Assembly (NCBI GenBank): GCA_007133925.1
Contig: SLLU01000107.1
Location: 1-25,802, forward strand
Direction of reading: 5' to 3'
From: Candidatus Halarchaeoplasma halalkaliphilum
Lineage (GTDB): Archaea > Thermoplasmatota > Thermoplasmata > Halarchaeoplasmatales > Halarchaeoplasmataceae
Length of the DNA stretch: 25,802 nucleotides
Part shown: positions 16,901 through 24,933 of the stretch, piece after piece
Layout: the number at the start of each line of letters is the position of its first letter
How positions within the stretch are numbered: position 1 is the stretch's first letter
Position numbers and translations under genes: made by a program
The notes under the pieces: generated by a model
The model's database searches: none
What the model saw: only the letters and a program-made list of their open reading frames with translations
Told to the model about the DNA's origin: nothing

Positions 16901-19027
16901 TCCTACATAGTGGTGACCCCGACGGATTCCACCGTCACCGCAGGGGAGACTCAGGAATTCTTTGCCACGGCCTACGATGATCTGGGCGTAGAGATATGCG
17001 ATGTTACCGTAGATACCGCATGGGGGATAGATGCGGGTGCCGGGGGTTCCTGGCTAGCGAACACATACACCACTGAGTTAACCGGTCTATGGACGGTCAC
17101 CGGGACCTTCGCGGGTATGGACGGTACAGCATCACTTAGGGTGAACCCGGGAGTGGTTGACAGGGTGGTCATAACTCCCGATGGTGAAGTGACGGTGACC
17201 GCCGGGGAAGACCTCCAGTTCACCGCCGAAGCCTACGATGCCTTTGATAATATCATAACGGATACCCCAACGGACTTCACATGGAGTGGTGCCGGAGCTT
17301 CAGGTACGTTCAACCAGCATATCGTCGGCACTTATCAGGTATCCGCATCCTACGATACGGTTTCGTCAATCCAAACCACGATTAACGTGGTCCCCGGAAG
17401 CGTCCATACGGTGACCATTTCCCCCTCTGATACCGTCTCCGTGGAAGCGGGAACGGACATACAGTTCAGTGCGGAGGCCCGGGACGTACATGAAAATCTG
17501 ATCAGTGACACGCCGGCCTCCTTCTCCTGGTCCGGTACCAGCGGCACCGGTGTATTCAACCGGGAACTGGCGGGAATCTACATCGTGAATGCATCCTACG
17601 GTGGTGTGGTATCTCCGGATACGGAGGTCACAGTGGTACCCGGGGTTGTTAACCGGGTGATCATTACTCCTGCGGATGAGGTAACCGTGACCGCCGGAGC
17701 GGATCTTCCATTCACTTCCCAAGCATTGGATATATACGAAAATGTCATAACGGATAATCCGGAGTACTTCACTTGGTCCGGTACGGATATGGAAGGAATG
17801 TTCAACCAGGAAATAGCGGGCACGTACCACGTAACTGCAACTTACGAGGGGATAACATCTCCTGTCACTATAGTTAGGGTTGAACCGGCGGTTGTCAGCA
17901 GCGTGGTGATAAACCCTGATACGGACCAGACTGTGGCCCAGGGAGAGAGCATCCAATTTTCAGCGGCGGCCAATGACAGGTTCGGGAATCTTATAACTGA
18001 CGATGCTTCTGAGTTCCAGTGGCAGAATACCGATGAGGCGGGGCTGTTCAGACAAGACCTGCCAGGGGAATACCAGGTAACAGCCACATTCATGGGTATC
18101 CGTTCCGATCCCACGGTAGTGACTGTGGAACCACCGCCGGACCCGGAGCCATTCTTCACCGTGGAGATAACGGGACACGACGAAGAGGTGTTCATTGGAG
18201 AGACTGTGACCGTGGAATACAACATTACCAACACCGGCGGGGCCTTTGGGGTACAGGACATACTGTTCAGGGTGGATGGTATGGAAATGGACATACGTTC
18301 GGAATTATCCCTCGAACCCGGCGAGTCCCACAACGGCACCTTCTCCTGGTTAACCATGAACGAGGGAACATTTGTAATGGATGTATCCAGTTTTGACCAC
18401 AACCATTCTGTCCGGGTGACGGTGGCGCCGGTACCTCCCGGTCCTCACTTCGAGGTAGAGATAACGGACCACGACCGGGAGGTTAAGGAAGGGGAAACCG
18501 TAACGATAAGGTACCGGGTGATCAACACCGGTGAACTCCAGGGGACACAGGACATACTGTTCAGGGTAAACGGCCAGCAAAGGGATTCGCTGAGCGTGAG
18601 CCTGGAACCCGGTCAGGAGATGAACCATACATTCCAGTGGATTGCCGGAGAGGAGGGCGAGTACGAACTCCGGGTTTCGTCCCATGACACCGAGGGTTCG
18701 GTAAACGTTACCGTGACTTCGGAGGAGAAGCCGGACGATCCGGACGATTCAATCATGGACACACTGAGAGGATACTGCTGGCACATCATACTGATAATAA
18801 TCATTATCGTGATACTGATACTCCTTTTGAAACGCAGGGACAAAAAGGAAAAAGTACCTGTGGTTGAAGAGGAAGAAGAGGACGAGGAGCTCCTGGATTT
18901 CGACTTCGAATACGAATGGGAAGACAGCCAGGGTACTGATGAGGATTTATTCCCCGATGATGAATTGCTGTCGGATGAGGATTTTCCCGATGACAAGGAG
19001 ATAGAGGATCTCCTGGGATCCGATTGA
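13964..19027 (+). CDS. Giant membrane-anchored surface protein with GLUG, Ig-like and CARDB domains
   Basis: A 1687-aa exported protein. It has a signal peptide (residues 1-27), then a beta-helix of GLUG repeats (about 146-301; repeated GGLVG). An FN3-like domain follows (about 367-462). Residues ~465-1390 are eleven Ig-like repeats of about 84 residues. Two CARDB-type domains come next (about 1392-1585, each with VEIT, TVTVEYNITNTG or similar, and QDILFRV). A membrane helix begins at W1606 (HIILIIIIIVILILLL), followed by KRRDKKEK and an acidic tail of about 50 residues. The layout fits a stalk-like surface protein anchored at its C-terminus with a cytoplasmic acidic tail. It shares Ig-like domain types with the protein encoded at 5711. 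Probable adhesion or envelope role; ligand unknown. Confidence 0.9.
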   Translation: MKPSVSKLVSLILVVFLFTGLLGTSTAGNVLDCDIQDRQVGIFDWYDLDGIRNDLAGDYVLMNDIHEDSPGYHELAGPGANGGAGWAPIGNNNNLFTGTFHGGNHTIKGLFINRISGEYFGLFGATGPGAEISTVGLLDVDIDAPMYVGALTGYNTGGTIRNTHSSGTVSGNRRIGGLVGQNSGGTMVDTFSTVEVTGNYRVGGLVGKNDAGSLLQRSYATGNVTGGEDYHGGLVGRSTFGSTIIEDCYATGRVDGYRYVGGLVGSSFSGTVRRTYSTGSVNGVYSVGGLIGWHGGTTTLSYWDTQTSGMSSSAAGAGRTTAQMQDIDNYLPGWDIVVMEDWDGHVWHIDQGEDYPRLGEPPSQLPQVITLDATDITHEAAVLRGELISMGPEGEIDSVEVLFRYRESGGGDWNETEKHALNETGEFQQVVTGLRAATEHEFKAVVQWDSEEDLGSILTFTTDPGPVSRVEVEPEIFPEIPAGTDLNFTARAYDEWDNLITDHVSEFQWYGATLGVFNQEEVGEYNVSASYHDVHSDNVTVTVIPGAPYRLEVSPDEATVTAGDEQVFTAVAFDEFGNSMGEVTAVWSIQEGAGGSWDDNRYTSEFAGIWNVTGEYMGLQDVAVLTVEPGDAHSLAVLPATATVIMGEDVTYTAFTQDEFGNVLDDVTEDTQWSIEAGAGGTWDENVYTTENPGTWTVTGDHEGISGTAMLNVLDPADVAYISISPQDSTIPAGASQAYTATAYNMFDDLIGDVTGDTLWWIEDDAGGSWDDNVYTSQNAGNWTVTGTYMGHSDNATLLVADSGEISYIVLIPADHTITAGDTQAYSATGYDAFGNLVEDVTGETDWHTSGAAGGYWVANVYHSQRSGVWTVRGTYDGMENTTTLTVEPGPVYELQIHPHESSVLEGYSREYTALAVDDLGNEIGDVSQDTIWSIEAGAGGSWVDNVYTSENPGTWDVTGSYGGMNGTAILTVLDISHVSYIVVTPTDSTVTAGETQEFFATAYDDLGVEICDVTVDTAWGIDAGAGGSWLANTYTTELTGLWTVTGTFAGMDGTASLRVNPGVVDRVVITPDGEVTVTAGEDLQFTAEAYDAFDNIITDTPTDFTWSGAGASGTFNQHIVGTYQVSASYDTVSSIQTTINVVPGSVHTVTISPSDTVSVEAGTDIQFSAEARDVHENLISDTPASFSWSGTSGTGVFNRELAGIYIVNASYGGVVSPDTEVTVVPGVVNRVIITPADEVTVTAGADLPFTSQALDIYENVITDNPEYFTWSGTDMEGMFNQEIAGTYHVTATYEGITSPVTIVRVEPAVVSSVVINPDTDQTVAQGESIQFSAAANDRFGNLITDDASEFQWQNTDEAGLFRQDLPGEYQVTATFMGIRSDPTVVTVEPPPDPEPFFTVEITGHDEEVFIGETVTVEYNITNTGGAFGVQDILFRVDGMEMDIRSELSLEPGESHNGTFSWLTMNEGTFVMDVSSFDHNHSVRVTVAPVPPGPHFEVEITDHDREVKEGETVTIRYRVINTGELQGTQDILFRVNGQQRDSLSVSLEPGQEMNHTFQWIAGEEGEYELRVSSHDTEGSVNVTVTSEEKPDDPDDSIMDTLRGYCWHIILIIIIIVILILLLKRRDKKEKVPVVEEEEEDEELLDFDFEYEWEDSQGTDEDLFPDDELLSDEDFPDDKEIEDLLGSD
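14399..14866 (+). repeat. GLUG repeat array
   Basis: The encoded segment repeats units of about 25-30 residues containing GGLVG or GGLIG, followed by T or S-rich strands such as CYATGRVDGYRYV. This is the GLUG motif of surface beta-helix proteins. About six copies are visible. Confidence 0.75.
15356..18133 (+). repeat. Eleven tandem Ig-like domain repeats of two types
   Basis: The array encodes 926 residues in eleven units of ~84 residues. Each starts with a G-x-V or similar linker, a strand ending in a P (VxxxP), a TAG or EAG turn and a FTAxAYDxFGN strand. Type A units have FxWSG...FN and lack the long insertion. Type B units have GAGGSW-x-x-N-x-Y and NPGTWTVTG. The order is A, six B, four A. 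Confidence 0.8.
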
Positions 19028-19042
19028 TGGTAGAGCGACGAT

Positions 19043-20551
19043 TCAAAGTTGGGTTGCCTTTACCCGCTCTTCCTGTGACATCTCCGCAAGTCTTTTGACC
19101 TCGTCGATAGGGATCCCGAGACCTTTTGCCACACCGCCACCGTATTCCGGATCCACCTTGTAGAATAATGCCGTCTGTCGTAGCTGCAGTTTTTCATGTG
19201 CACCACTCAAATGTGACACGATGTTGCCTATGAGATGTTCACGAGCCTTTTCATCCATCACCTTGTTGAAGAGTGCCGCAGGCTGGACAAAGTCTATGTC
19301 ACCCAGTTCATATTCGTGTCTCGCCGCCATGCCGTGCATGTCCACATCCGGAAGTGCATGTTCAGGGTCCGGATCCGGCCCATGGAAGCTGTTGGGCCAG
19401 TAATTGGGGCCGCTGCCACCACCGTCTCCCAGTCGCATGGGACCGTCTCTCTGATAGTTGTGAGCACCGGATTTAGGAGCGTTTACGGGTAGTAACTCAT
19501 AGTTCGCACCCAGTCTGTGTCTGTGTGTGTCGTGATAGCTGAACAGGCGTCCCTGGAGCAATCTGTCCGGGGAAGGGCCTATGCCGGGAACGAAATTGGC
19601 CGGTGAAAATGCGGACTGCTCCACCTCTGCAAAGTAATTGTTGGGGTTACGGTCAAGGACCATACGTCCCAATGGTATGGGGGGATAATCATCGTGGGGC
19701 CAGACCTTTGTTATATCGAAGGGGTCGAAACGATAATTTTCCGCTTCATCGGGGGTCATTATCTGAACTTCCACGTTCCATGCGGGATAGTTTCCCTTCT
19801 CTATGTTCTCGAACAGGTCCCTTGTTGCGTGGTCCGGGTCACTTCCCACCAGTTCTGCGGCTTCTTGCCGGGTGAGGTTCTCGATCCCCTGATCCGTCTT
19901 GAAATGGTATTTGACCCATACGTATTCTCCCTTTTCGTTATACCACATATATGTATGGCTGCTGTATCCGTTCATGTGCCTGTAATTCCTGGGTGTGCCC
20001 CGATCGGAGAACAGTATGGTAACCTGATGTATGGATTCCGGTGTCAAGGAAAGAAAATCCCAGAACATGTTCGGATCCTTAAGATTGGTCCGGGGATTTC
20101 GTTTCTGTGTATGTATGAAATCCGGGAATTTCATGGCATCTCTTATGAAGAAAATAGGCGTGTTGTTACCCACCATATCGTAGTTTCCCTCCTCGGTATA
20201 GAACTTAACGGCAAAACCACGTGGGTCCCGCTCGGCATCCGCAGAGCCCCGCTCTCCGCCCACTGTTGAGAATCTTACAAAGACGTCTGTCCTTTTACCC
20301 ACCTCGGACAGGAACTTGGCCCGGGTGTATTTGCTAAGGTCATTGGCAACCTCAAAATATCCGTGGGCACCGGCTCCCTTGGCGTGTACCACACGCTCCG
20401 GTATGCGCTCTCTATCGAAGTGGGCCAGCTTGTCCAGGAGATGGGTGTCCTGAAGTAATCCCGGCCCTCTCTTCCCGGCGGTCATGGAGTTAAGATCGTT
20501 ATCAACGGGCTTGCCTGAACTGGTGGTCATCGTTTTCTTTTCTTTAGCCAT
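19043..20551 (-). CDS. katA: Monofunctional heme catalase
   Basis: This 502-aa protein splits hydrogen peroxide into water and oxygen with a heme. Family hallmarks are the distal His in RVVHAKGAGAHG (residue 56 from this start), the Asn in GNNTPIFFIRD, and the proximal heme-ligand Tyr in RLFSYHDTHRHRLG. The short length and lack of a C-terminal flavodoxin-like domain place it among small-subunit (clade 3-like) catalases. ATG 20551 has GAGGGAT just upstream; ATG 20563 adds four residues. No signal peptide, so cytoplasmic. It meets the giant surface protein gene tail to tail with 15 bases between. Such catalases are patchy in archaea, so acquisition by transfer is plausible. Confidence 0.96.
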   Translation of the reverse strand: MAKEKKTMTTSSGKPVDNDLNSMTAGKRGPGLLQDTHLLDKLAHFDRERIPERVVHAKGAGAHGYFEVANDLSKYTRAKFLSEVGKRTDVFVRFSTVGGERGSADAERDPRGFAVKFYTEEGNYDMVGNNTPIFFIRDAMKFPDFIHTQKRNPRTNLKDPNMFWDFLSLTPESIHQVTILFSDRGTPRNYRHMNGYSSHTYMWYNEKGEYVWVKYHFKTDQGIENLTRQEAAELVGSDPDHATRDLFENIEKGNYPAWNVEVQIMTPDEAENYRFDPFDITKVWPHDDYPPIPLGRMVLDRNPNNYFAEVEQSAFSPANFVPGIGPSPDRLLQGRLFSYHDTHRHRLGANYELLPVNAPKSGAHNYQRDGPMRLGDGGGSGPNYWPNSFHGPDPDPEHALPDVDMHGMAARHEYELGDIDFVQPAALFNKVMDEKAREHLIGNIVSHLSGAHEKLQLRQTALFYKVDPEYGGGVAKGLGIPIDEVKRLAEMSQEERVKATQL

Positions 20552-20603
20552 TTTATCCCTCATATTATCTTACCTACTCGTCATCACAAATACACATATG
20601 GAG

Positions 20604-20613
20604 TAAATAAAAC
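20604..20613 (-). promoter_or_regulatory. Possible TATA box of the catalase gene
   Basis: GTTTTATTTA on the - strand lies about 57 bases before ATG 20551, allowing a leader of roughly 30 bases that holds a GAGGGAT Shine-Dalgarno-like sequence. It is weaker than the other promoters here. Confidence 0.3.
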
Positions 20614-20630
20614 ATTCGCATCTTCCCTCT

Positions 20631-21059
20631 TTAGTCCGGTTTCAATGTTCGTAATGTCAATATGTGTAGTGTCACACCTATGGCAATCACAAACAGTAGC
20701 AACCTCACCCATAGTATATTAACGAAGAAAAAGGCGGATACGGATATGGTGACCCAAAGAAAGCCGATTGTGGATAGTTTTACCCTCATGGGGATGCCTC
20801 TGCCCCGGAGATAGTTGTGAATGTAATTTCCGAAGAGTCGGTTGGTAAGCAACCATCGATGGCACCTTTCCGAACTCTTTGAATAGCAGGCAGCTGCCAG
20901 GAGTAGGAAGGGAGTGGTGGGTAATATGGGTAAAATAACACCTATGAGGCCCACGGCAACGAAGAATGTGCCGGCTATCATCAGTAGTACCCTTACATAT
21001 CTGTTGGGGGAAAGGTTGATGATATGGATATAATCCTTTTCTGGTCTTTCTTTCTTCAT
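20631..21059 (-). CDS. DUF454 (YbaN-like) membrane protein
   Basis: This 142-aa protein has hydrophobic helices around residues 24-55 and 90-135. Between them lies the family signature GVILPILPTTPFLLLAAACYSKSS (written here as GVILPILPTTPF then LLLAAACYSKSS), followed by WLLTNRLFGNYI. DUF454 proteins are small inner-membrane proteins of unknown function. Its ATG overlaps the stop of the upstream ATC hydrolase-like gene (ATGA), showing translational coupling; GTG 21071 is an alternative start. The shared transcript suggests a linked role, but the sequence does not show which. About 80 bases separate it from the catalase start, where the catalase promoter probably lies. Confidence 0.85.
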   Translation of the reverse strand: MKKERPEKDYIHIINLSPNRYVRVLLMIAGTFFVAVGLIGVILPILPTTPFLLLAAACYSKSSERCHRWLLTNRLFGNYIHNYLRGRGIPMRVKLSTIGFLWVTISVSAFFFVNILWVRLLLFVIAIGVTLHILTLRTLKPD

Positions 21060-21613
21060 AGGTTCAAGCACGGGTCTATGCGTGAAAAATCCTTGTTTAT
21101 CGATCTGAACAGTTCCCTTTCCTCAGGGGTCGAATGCCTGACAGTAAACTCGCAGTATTCGTGTCCCGCGGGCATGGCCTTTTCGTGGACCTGTATGAAT
21201 TCAGGGTTGAAACCCATGTATTTGGCAGGGTCAACGTAACAGTACAATTTACCAAGATCCTCCTCCCCGTACTCTCTCCACAACTTACCCATGACACAAC
21301 CGTGGAGTTTTATAGTGGAGTCGGTCTCTTCCAAGTCTGAGTGCATGCCGAACCGGGGTATGCGAAACGTATCACCCTTTCCAAAATTTTCCGGTGAGGG
21401 CTCTAGGCCTTTGAGTTCGAGATCTTCCCTTGTCTTTTCCCCCATGACTCTGCCGTATTCCGCGATGGCCTTCAGAACCAGTTCAGTTCCCCGATCTTCA
21501 CCGTACTCATCCACCAGTGTCTTGGCGTAGCACAGGTGGAGCAGTGCCAGCCTCTTGCTTACCAACTCTACCTCTTTCCTTGCCTCATCCAGCGGGATCA
21601 AATCTTCTACCAT
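21056..21613 (-). CDS. L-2-amino-thiazoline-4-carboxylate hydrolase-like protein
   Basis: This 185-aa protein resembles the ATC hydrolase family, whose founding members open 2-amino-thiazoline-4-carboxylate on the way to L-cysteine. Supporting segments are KLHGCVMGKLWREYG, KLYCYVDPAKYMGFNPEF and GHEYCEFTVRH, with cysteines at the family-typical places. Many archaeal and anaerobe homologues are annotated only by domain and their substrates are unknown. It is soluble with no signal peptide. It is the first gene of an operon with the overlapping DUF454 gene. A TATA-like stretch at 21636-21648 lies about 27 bases before the ATG, so the message is probably leaderless. Confidence 0.7.
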   Translation of the reverse strand: MVEDLIPLDEARKEVELVSKRLALLHLCYAKTLVDEYGEDRGTELVLKAIAEYGRVMGEKTREDLELKGLEPSPENFGKGDTFRIPRFGMHSDLEETDSTIKLHGCVMGKLWREYGEEDLGKLYCYVDPAKYMGFNPEFIQVHEKAMPAGHEYCEFTVRHSTPEERELFRSINKDFSRIDPCLNL

Positions 21614-21635
21614 GTTAACACACAGGCAGATCGAC

Positions 21636-21648
21636 TATTTATTTTAAT
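21636..21648 (-). promoter_or_regulatory. TATA box of the ATC hydrolase-DUF454 operon
   Basis: ATTAAAATAAATA on the - strand is centred near 27-29 bases before ATG 21613. The short space between this gene and the protease gene is otherwise empty. Confidence 0.45.
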
Positions 21649-21671
21649 CGAATATCGGCGGTGGTTTCCGT

Positions 21672-24005
21672 TCAGTACACCACGGTCCAGATCACATCGA
21701 CATCCAGTCTATTGTATAGCCAGTATCCTTGATCCGGTGTGAACACGAACGCAGTGGTATCGTGTTCATAGGCCACGTTGTAGGTCCTCATGGGGTCGAA
21801 ATAACCAATCCTCGATATCTCAGCAGGGAGGTTCATGTTGGACATCTGTGAACTCGGGTATCCCACCATGTTCCAACCGGGATACAATGTCAGATTTGTG
21901 GACACCGGAGCTCTACCCTTGATTGTGAGGGTATCCGCGGTCAACATACGTATCCATATACCCATGGTATGATCCCAGCGGTTTAGATTATTGTAGTGAT
22001 CATGCCTTCCGGGGACATATGTGATCCACTGTCCCATTATCGCATTGTATCGCATCACACGATCATAATTGCCTGATATACCCAGTGTAGGATCGTCCAG
22101 TATATCTAATAGTGAAATGGAGTGTGATATCAGATTGAATGACACGAAATTCCAGTTGTCCGCCTGAGGGTTGGCATCCAGGTTCAGGTTATGGTATTGG
22201 TAGGTCTGTATATTGTCCAGCCAGGCAGCATCCTCGTTCATGCTTGTATGACTGCTCTTCCGGAACTCCCATCTGATCACGTGGGTGTTGGGTATCGTAA
22301 AATCGATGGAGAGTGTTTGCCAATCCTGCACACCGCCGATCACTCCGAAATTTCCGCCGTCTATGAGCATCACCAGGGAGTCCCCTGCCTCTGCGGATAT
22401 CTTCCAGCTCCAGCTGAAACTGACCGGTGCCGTGATGGTGGTCTCCAGATAACTGAAGCCGTTGTCTCCCACGTCTCCGCTCTGCATGGATTCCGTACCA
22501 TCATAGCTCTCATGGTCCACTCCTGTCCAGCCGGCCACACCGCCGGTTGTGAATGTAAGGTCTTGATTGTTCAGGGCGTCGTTGATATCTATGGGCGTGT
22601 AACGGTACAGATTACATGTAACGTATCCCGGTGTGGTCCTTGTTACATCCGGTGATTGTTGAGACACCTGGGTTGGCTGCCCTCTTACATAGTTGTTCTC
22701 GTAATGCTCGAGTTTGAATGAAGATATGGTACCGGAGCCGGTGGAAGAGCCGAAGTTCAGGAAGAACCGGTTTTCACCGTTGTAGAAATGGGTTTGGAAT
22801 TCCGTCACGTCCAAACTCATATAGGTGGGCAGGTTGTTTCCGGTGTCTGGATTGTAGAAGGGAGTTTTGGTTAGAAGGGGTGAGCTGTACTGTCCTATCC
22901 CCAGCATTATATCGATATCCCTGGTGGGAGCGCCGTTGAAATGCCAGGTGGCCAGCAGGGATGGTTCGTAATCTGGTAGATCGTCCATGTATGTCAGGAA
23001 GAGCAGGTTGTTATTGCCCATATCCAGAAATGCATCGTAGGTGAGCCAGAAGAAACCGTTGTCCGCCCATCCGTTGCCCCATGAATTGGCAACCCGGAAA
23101 GCGCCCCACTCACCATCGTCCGTTATGGTATCATCGTAACCCACTATGGTCTGTGCATGGTTGTATGTGAGGCTGTTGTATTCCACGGACGATATTATCC
23201 AATTTCCATCTGCAAAGCCGTTAGCATACTCATGGGCATCCAATACGAACGTGACCGGAGTCCCGCCATCTATGAGGGTTTTGATGGTGTCAACGGAAGC
23301 GGAGTGACCCAGGTAATAGACCTGATTGCCCCGGTGCAGCGGTGCATCCCTGAAGGCATTTGCATCACCCCAGCTCAGATGGTCCGTTTGGTCGTATGGC
23401 ATGGTCCACATGGTGGCCGCACCCCAATCACAGATGATATAACCGTTGTCCCACATCCATGAACCACCGTCCGTACCCCAGTTGGCCTTGTTGTAGGTCC
23501 ATGCGGGACTCAAAAGGTGTTCACTGTTGTACATCCAGGCCTGGTTCCATCCCTGATCCTTTGCTTCCAGGTATCCGTATGTATAATAGGTCATGGCCCA
23601 CGCTCCGCAGGAACCCTGGCTTCCCTGGTTACCTATACCTGGAAAATGGGGGTCCGATGACAGGTCCACCGCCGTAATACTCGGGTCCCTGGATGTTTTG
23701 ATGTGGTCGACCATAACCAATCTGTTCTCGTACATGCTCCAGGACTCCTCCGTCGGAGGTGCCACACCGGTTCCGAAGCCGTCAACTATCACGTTGTAAT
23801 CTTTGTCCGGATCCCTGACACCTATCTCTTCTTTCATCTTTTGTATGTCGTACTGGGTTGCCAGATGGTACACCTTTTCGTCGTCCTCGTACATTATGGT
23901 CTGTATGGAGTCATCAATTCCGTTCTTGTTGGTTTCCGCAGATAAAATTTGTGTAAATCCCGCAATTAACAGTATAGTAACTGCAAGCATAGCTAATTTC
24001 TTCAT
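21672..24005 (-). CDS. Secreted papain-family (C1A) cysteine protease
   Basis: The 777-aa protein has a signal peptide (MKKLAMLAVTILLIAGFT and on to about residue 23), a ~90-residue pro-region, and a C1A peptidase domain. Active-site residues are visible: Q127 and C133 in NQGSQGSCGAWA, H283 in YNHAQTIVGYDD, and N307 in VANSWGNGWADNGFFWL. Behind the protease domain, about residues 360-480 are uncharacterised beta-rich sequence. Residues ~480-600 resemble a MAM-like or carbohydrate-binding jelly roll (SFSWSWKISAEAGDSLVMLI). The last ~180 residues are a Trp-rich domain with GWNMVGYPS, often seen in archaeal secreted proteins. No C-terminal anchor is seen, so it is probably released or held by its accessory domains. 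Likely degrades extracellular protein. Confidence 0.9.
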   Translation of the reverse strand: MKKLAMLAVTILLIAGFTQILSAETNKNGIDDSIQTIMYEDDEKVYHLATQYDIQKMKEEIGVRDPDKDYNVIVDGFGTGVAPPTEESWSMYENRLVMVDHIKTSRDPSITAVDLSSDPHFPGIGNQGSQGSCGAWAMTYYTYGYLEAKDQGWNQAWMYNSEHLLSPAWTYNKANWGTDGGSWMWDNGYIICDWGAATMWTMPYDQTDHLSWGDANAFRDAPLHRGNQVYYLGHSASVDTIKTLIDGGTPVTFVLDAHEYANGFADGNWIISSVEYNSLTYNHAQTIVGYDDTITDDGEWGAFRVANSWGNGWADNGFFWLTYDAFLDMGNNNLLFLTYMDDLPDYEPSLLATWHFNGAPTRDIDIMLGIGQYSSPLLTKTPFYNPDTGNNLPTYMSLDVTEFQTHFYNGENRFFLNFGSSTGSGTISSFKLEHYENNYVRGQPTQVSQQSPDVTRTTPGYVTCNLYRYTPIDINDALNNQDLTFTTGGVAGWTGVDHESYDGTESMQSGDVGDNGFSYLETTITAPVSFSWSWKISAEAGDSLVMLIDGGNFGVIGGVQDWQTLSIDFTIPNTHVIRWEFRKSSHTSMNEDAAWLDNIQTYQYHNLNLDANPQADNWNFVSFNLISHSISLLDILDDPTLGISGNYDRVMRYNAIMGQWITYVPGRHDHYNNLNRWDHTMGIWIRMLTADTLTIKGRAPVSTNLTLYPGWNMVGYPSSQMSNMNLPAEISRIGYFDPMRTYNVAYEHDTTAFVFTPDQGYWLYNRLDVDVIWTVVY

Positions 24006-24252
24006 TATATCAAAAGTAGATAACTACGTGATAGGATAAATACTTATTTGTACATAAGACATTTTCATTGATAGTCGGAACTGTGGTGCACCATTGGAAT
24101 CAAGAGAAGAGGATTAATTTTTAAACGAACCGCAAGAAGTATCGCGGGAGCGTTGAAAGCCATATGGGACACGGTCCAAAATCGTATATTATAGACTATT
24201 GCCTTAGTACGCTATCGACAGTTTTAAATAATCCCTTGACGGTACTCCTATC
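24006..24252. promoter_or_regulatory. Divergent intergenic region with TATA boxes on both strands
   Basis: On the - strand, GTATTTATC (24035-24043) predicts a start about 7 bases before the protease ATG at 24005. On the + strand, TTTTAAATA (24222-24230) is centred 27 bases before the HTH regulator ATG at 24253, predicting a leaderless message. A further AT-rich stretch, TTTTTAAAC near 24118, and a 10-base palindrome TGGTGCACCA (24084-24093) lie between; a role for these is not shown. Confidence 0.5.
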
Positions 24253-24921
24253 ATGACCCATCTCGAAGACAAGATCGCAGGTGAGATAACCATGTCCAAC
24301 GATCATGGCTCCATGATAAAAAAATGGAGGAGCATATTCGGCCTGACACAGACTGAACTGGCGGGTCACATGGGCATTTCCCCGTCGGTCATCAGCGATT
24401 ACGAGAAAGGGCGCAGGAACCCCGGCGTGGGTTTCGTGAGGGAGATCGTGAACTCCCTCATAGCCATGGACTGGGAAAAGGGAGGGGATGTGGTGAGAAG
24501 GTTCACACCCCAGGGTTCCCAGGGTGTGGTTGATATAGACGAGTTCACCTCACCGGTGGACATAAACGATTTCGTGGAGGTCATAGATGGGGAGATCCTT
24601 TACTCTCCCGATGTGGAAAGGGTGCTCTACGGTTACACGGTAATAGACAGCATAAAGGCGATACTATCCATGAAATCCTACGATTACCTCCGCATATACG
24701 GATGGAGCACCGAGCGGGTACTCATATTCACCGAGGTGCGTCAGGGACGGTCTCCAATGGTAGCCATCAGGGCCAGCCCCCTGACACCAGCCGCGGTGAC
24801 CTATGTGAAACCCGAGGACGTGGATCCCCTGACGGTGAAGATGGCCGAGATGGAGAGGCTTCCGTTGATCTCCACGGATATGGACATAGAGATGATAATG
24901 AAAAAGATGAACGAACTCTAG
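24253..24921 (+). CDS. HTH (Cro/CI-type) transcriptional regulator next to HMG-CoA synthase
   Basis: This 222-aa protein carries a Cro/CI helix-turn-helix at about residues 21-58 (KKWRSIFGLTQTELAGHMGI, then SPSVISDYEKGRRNPG). A ~150-residue C-terminal domain follows (IDEFTSPVDINDFVEV; RAILS-like and AVTYVKPEDVDPLTVKMAEM segments) that looks like a sensor or dimerisation domain. Genes of this type sit directly before HMG-CoA synthase in many archaea, so control of isoprenoid-lipid synthesis is a reasonable inference. The synthase begins 12 bases after its stop, indicating an operon. TATA placement favours ATG 24253; ATG 24292 is an in-frame alternative. Confidence 0.85.
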   Translation: MTHLEDKIAGEITMSNDHGSMIKKWRSIFGLTQTELAGHMGISPSVISDYEKGRRNPGVGFVREIVNSLIAMDWEKGGDVVRRFTPQGSQGVVDIDEFTSPVDINDFVEVIDGEILYSPDVERVLYGYTVIDSIKAILSMKSYDYLRIYGWSTERVLIFTEVRQGRSPMVAIRASPLTPAAVTYVKPEDVDPLTVKMAEMERLPLISTDMDIEMIMKKMNEL

Positions 24922-24933
24922 GATGTGATATGT

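Noticed and set aside
15356..18133. Repeat array as a CRISPR or non-coding satellite
   Set aside because: The repeats are codon-phased, ~250 bases long and diverged, and encode Ig-like domains in one long frame.
24084..24093. Palindrome TGGTGCACCA as an operator
   Set aside because: It is a single 10-base copy, not placed over either TATA box, with no second site to support it.
24164..24256. 30-codon ORF ending in an ATGA overlap with the HTH regulator start
   Set aside because: The HTH gene's TATA box lies inside it and predicts a leaderless start at 24253; the peptide shows no family features and no Shine-Dalgarno sequence.
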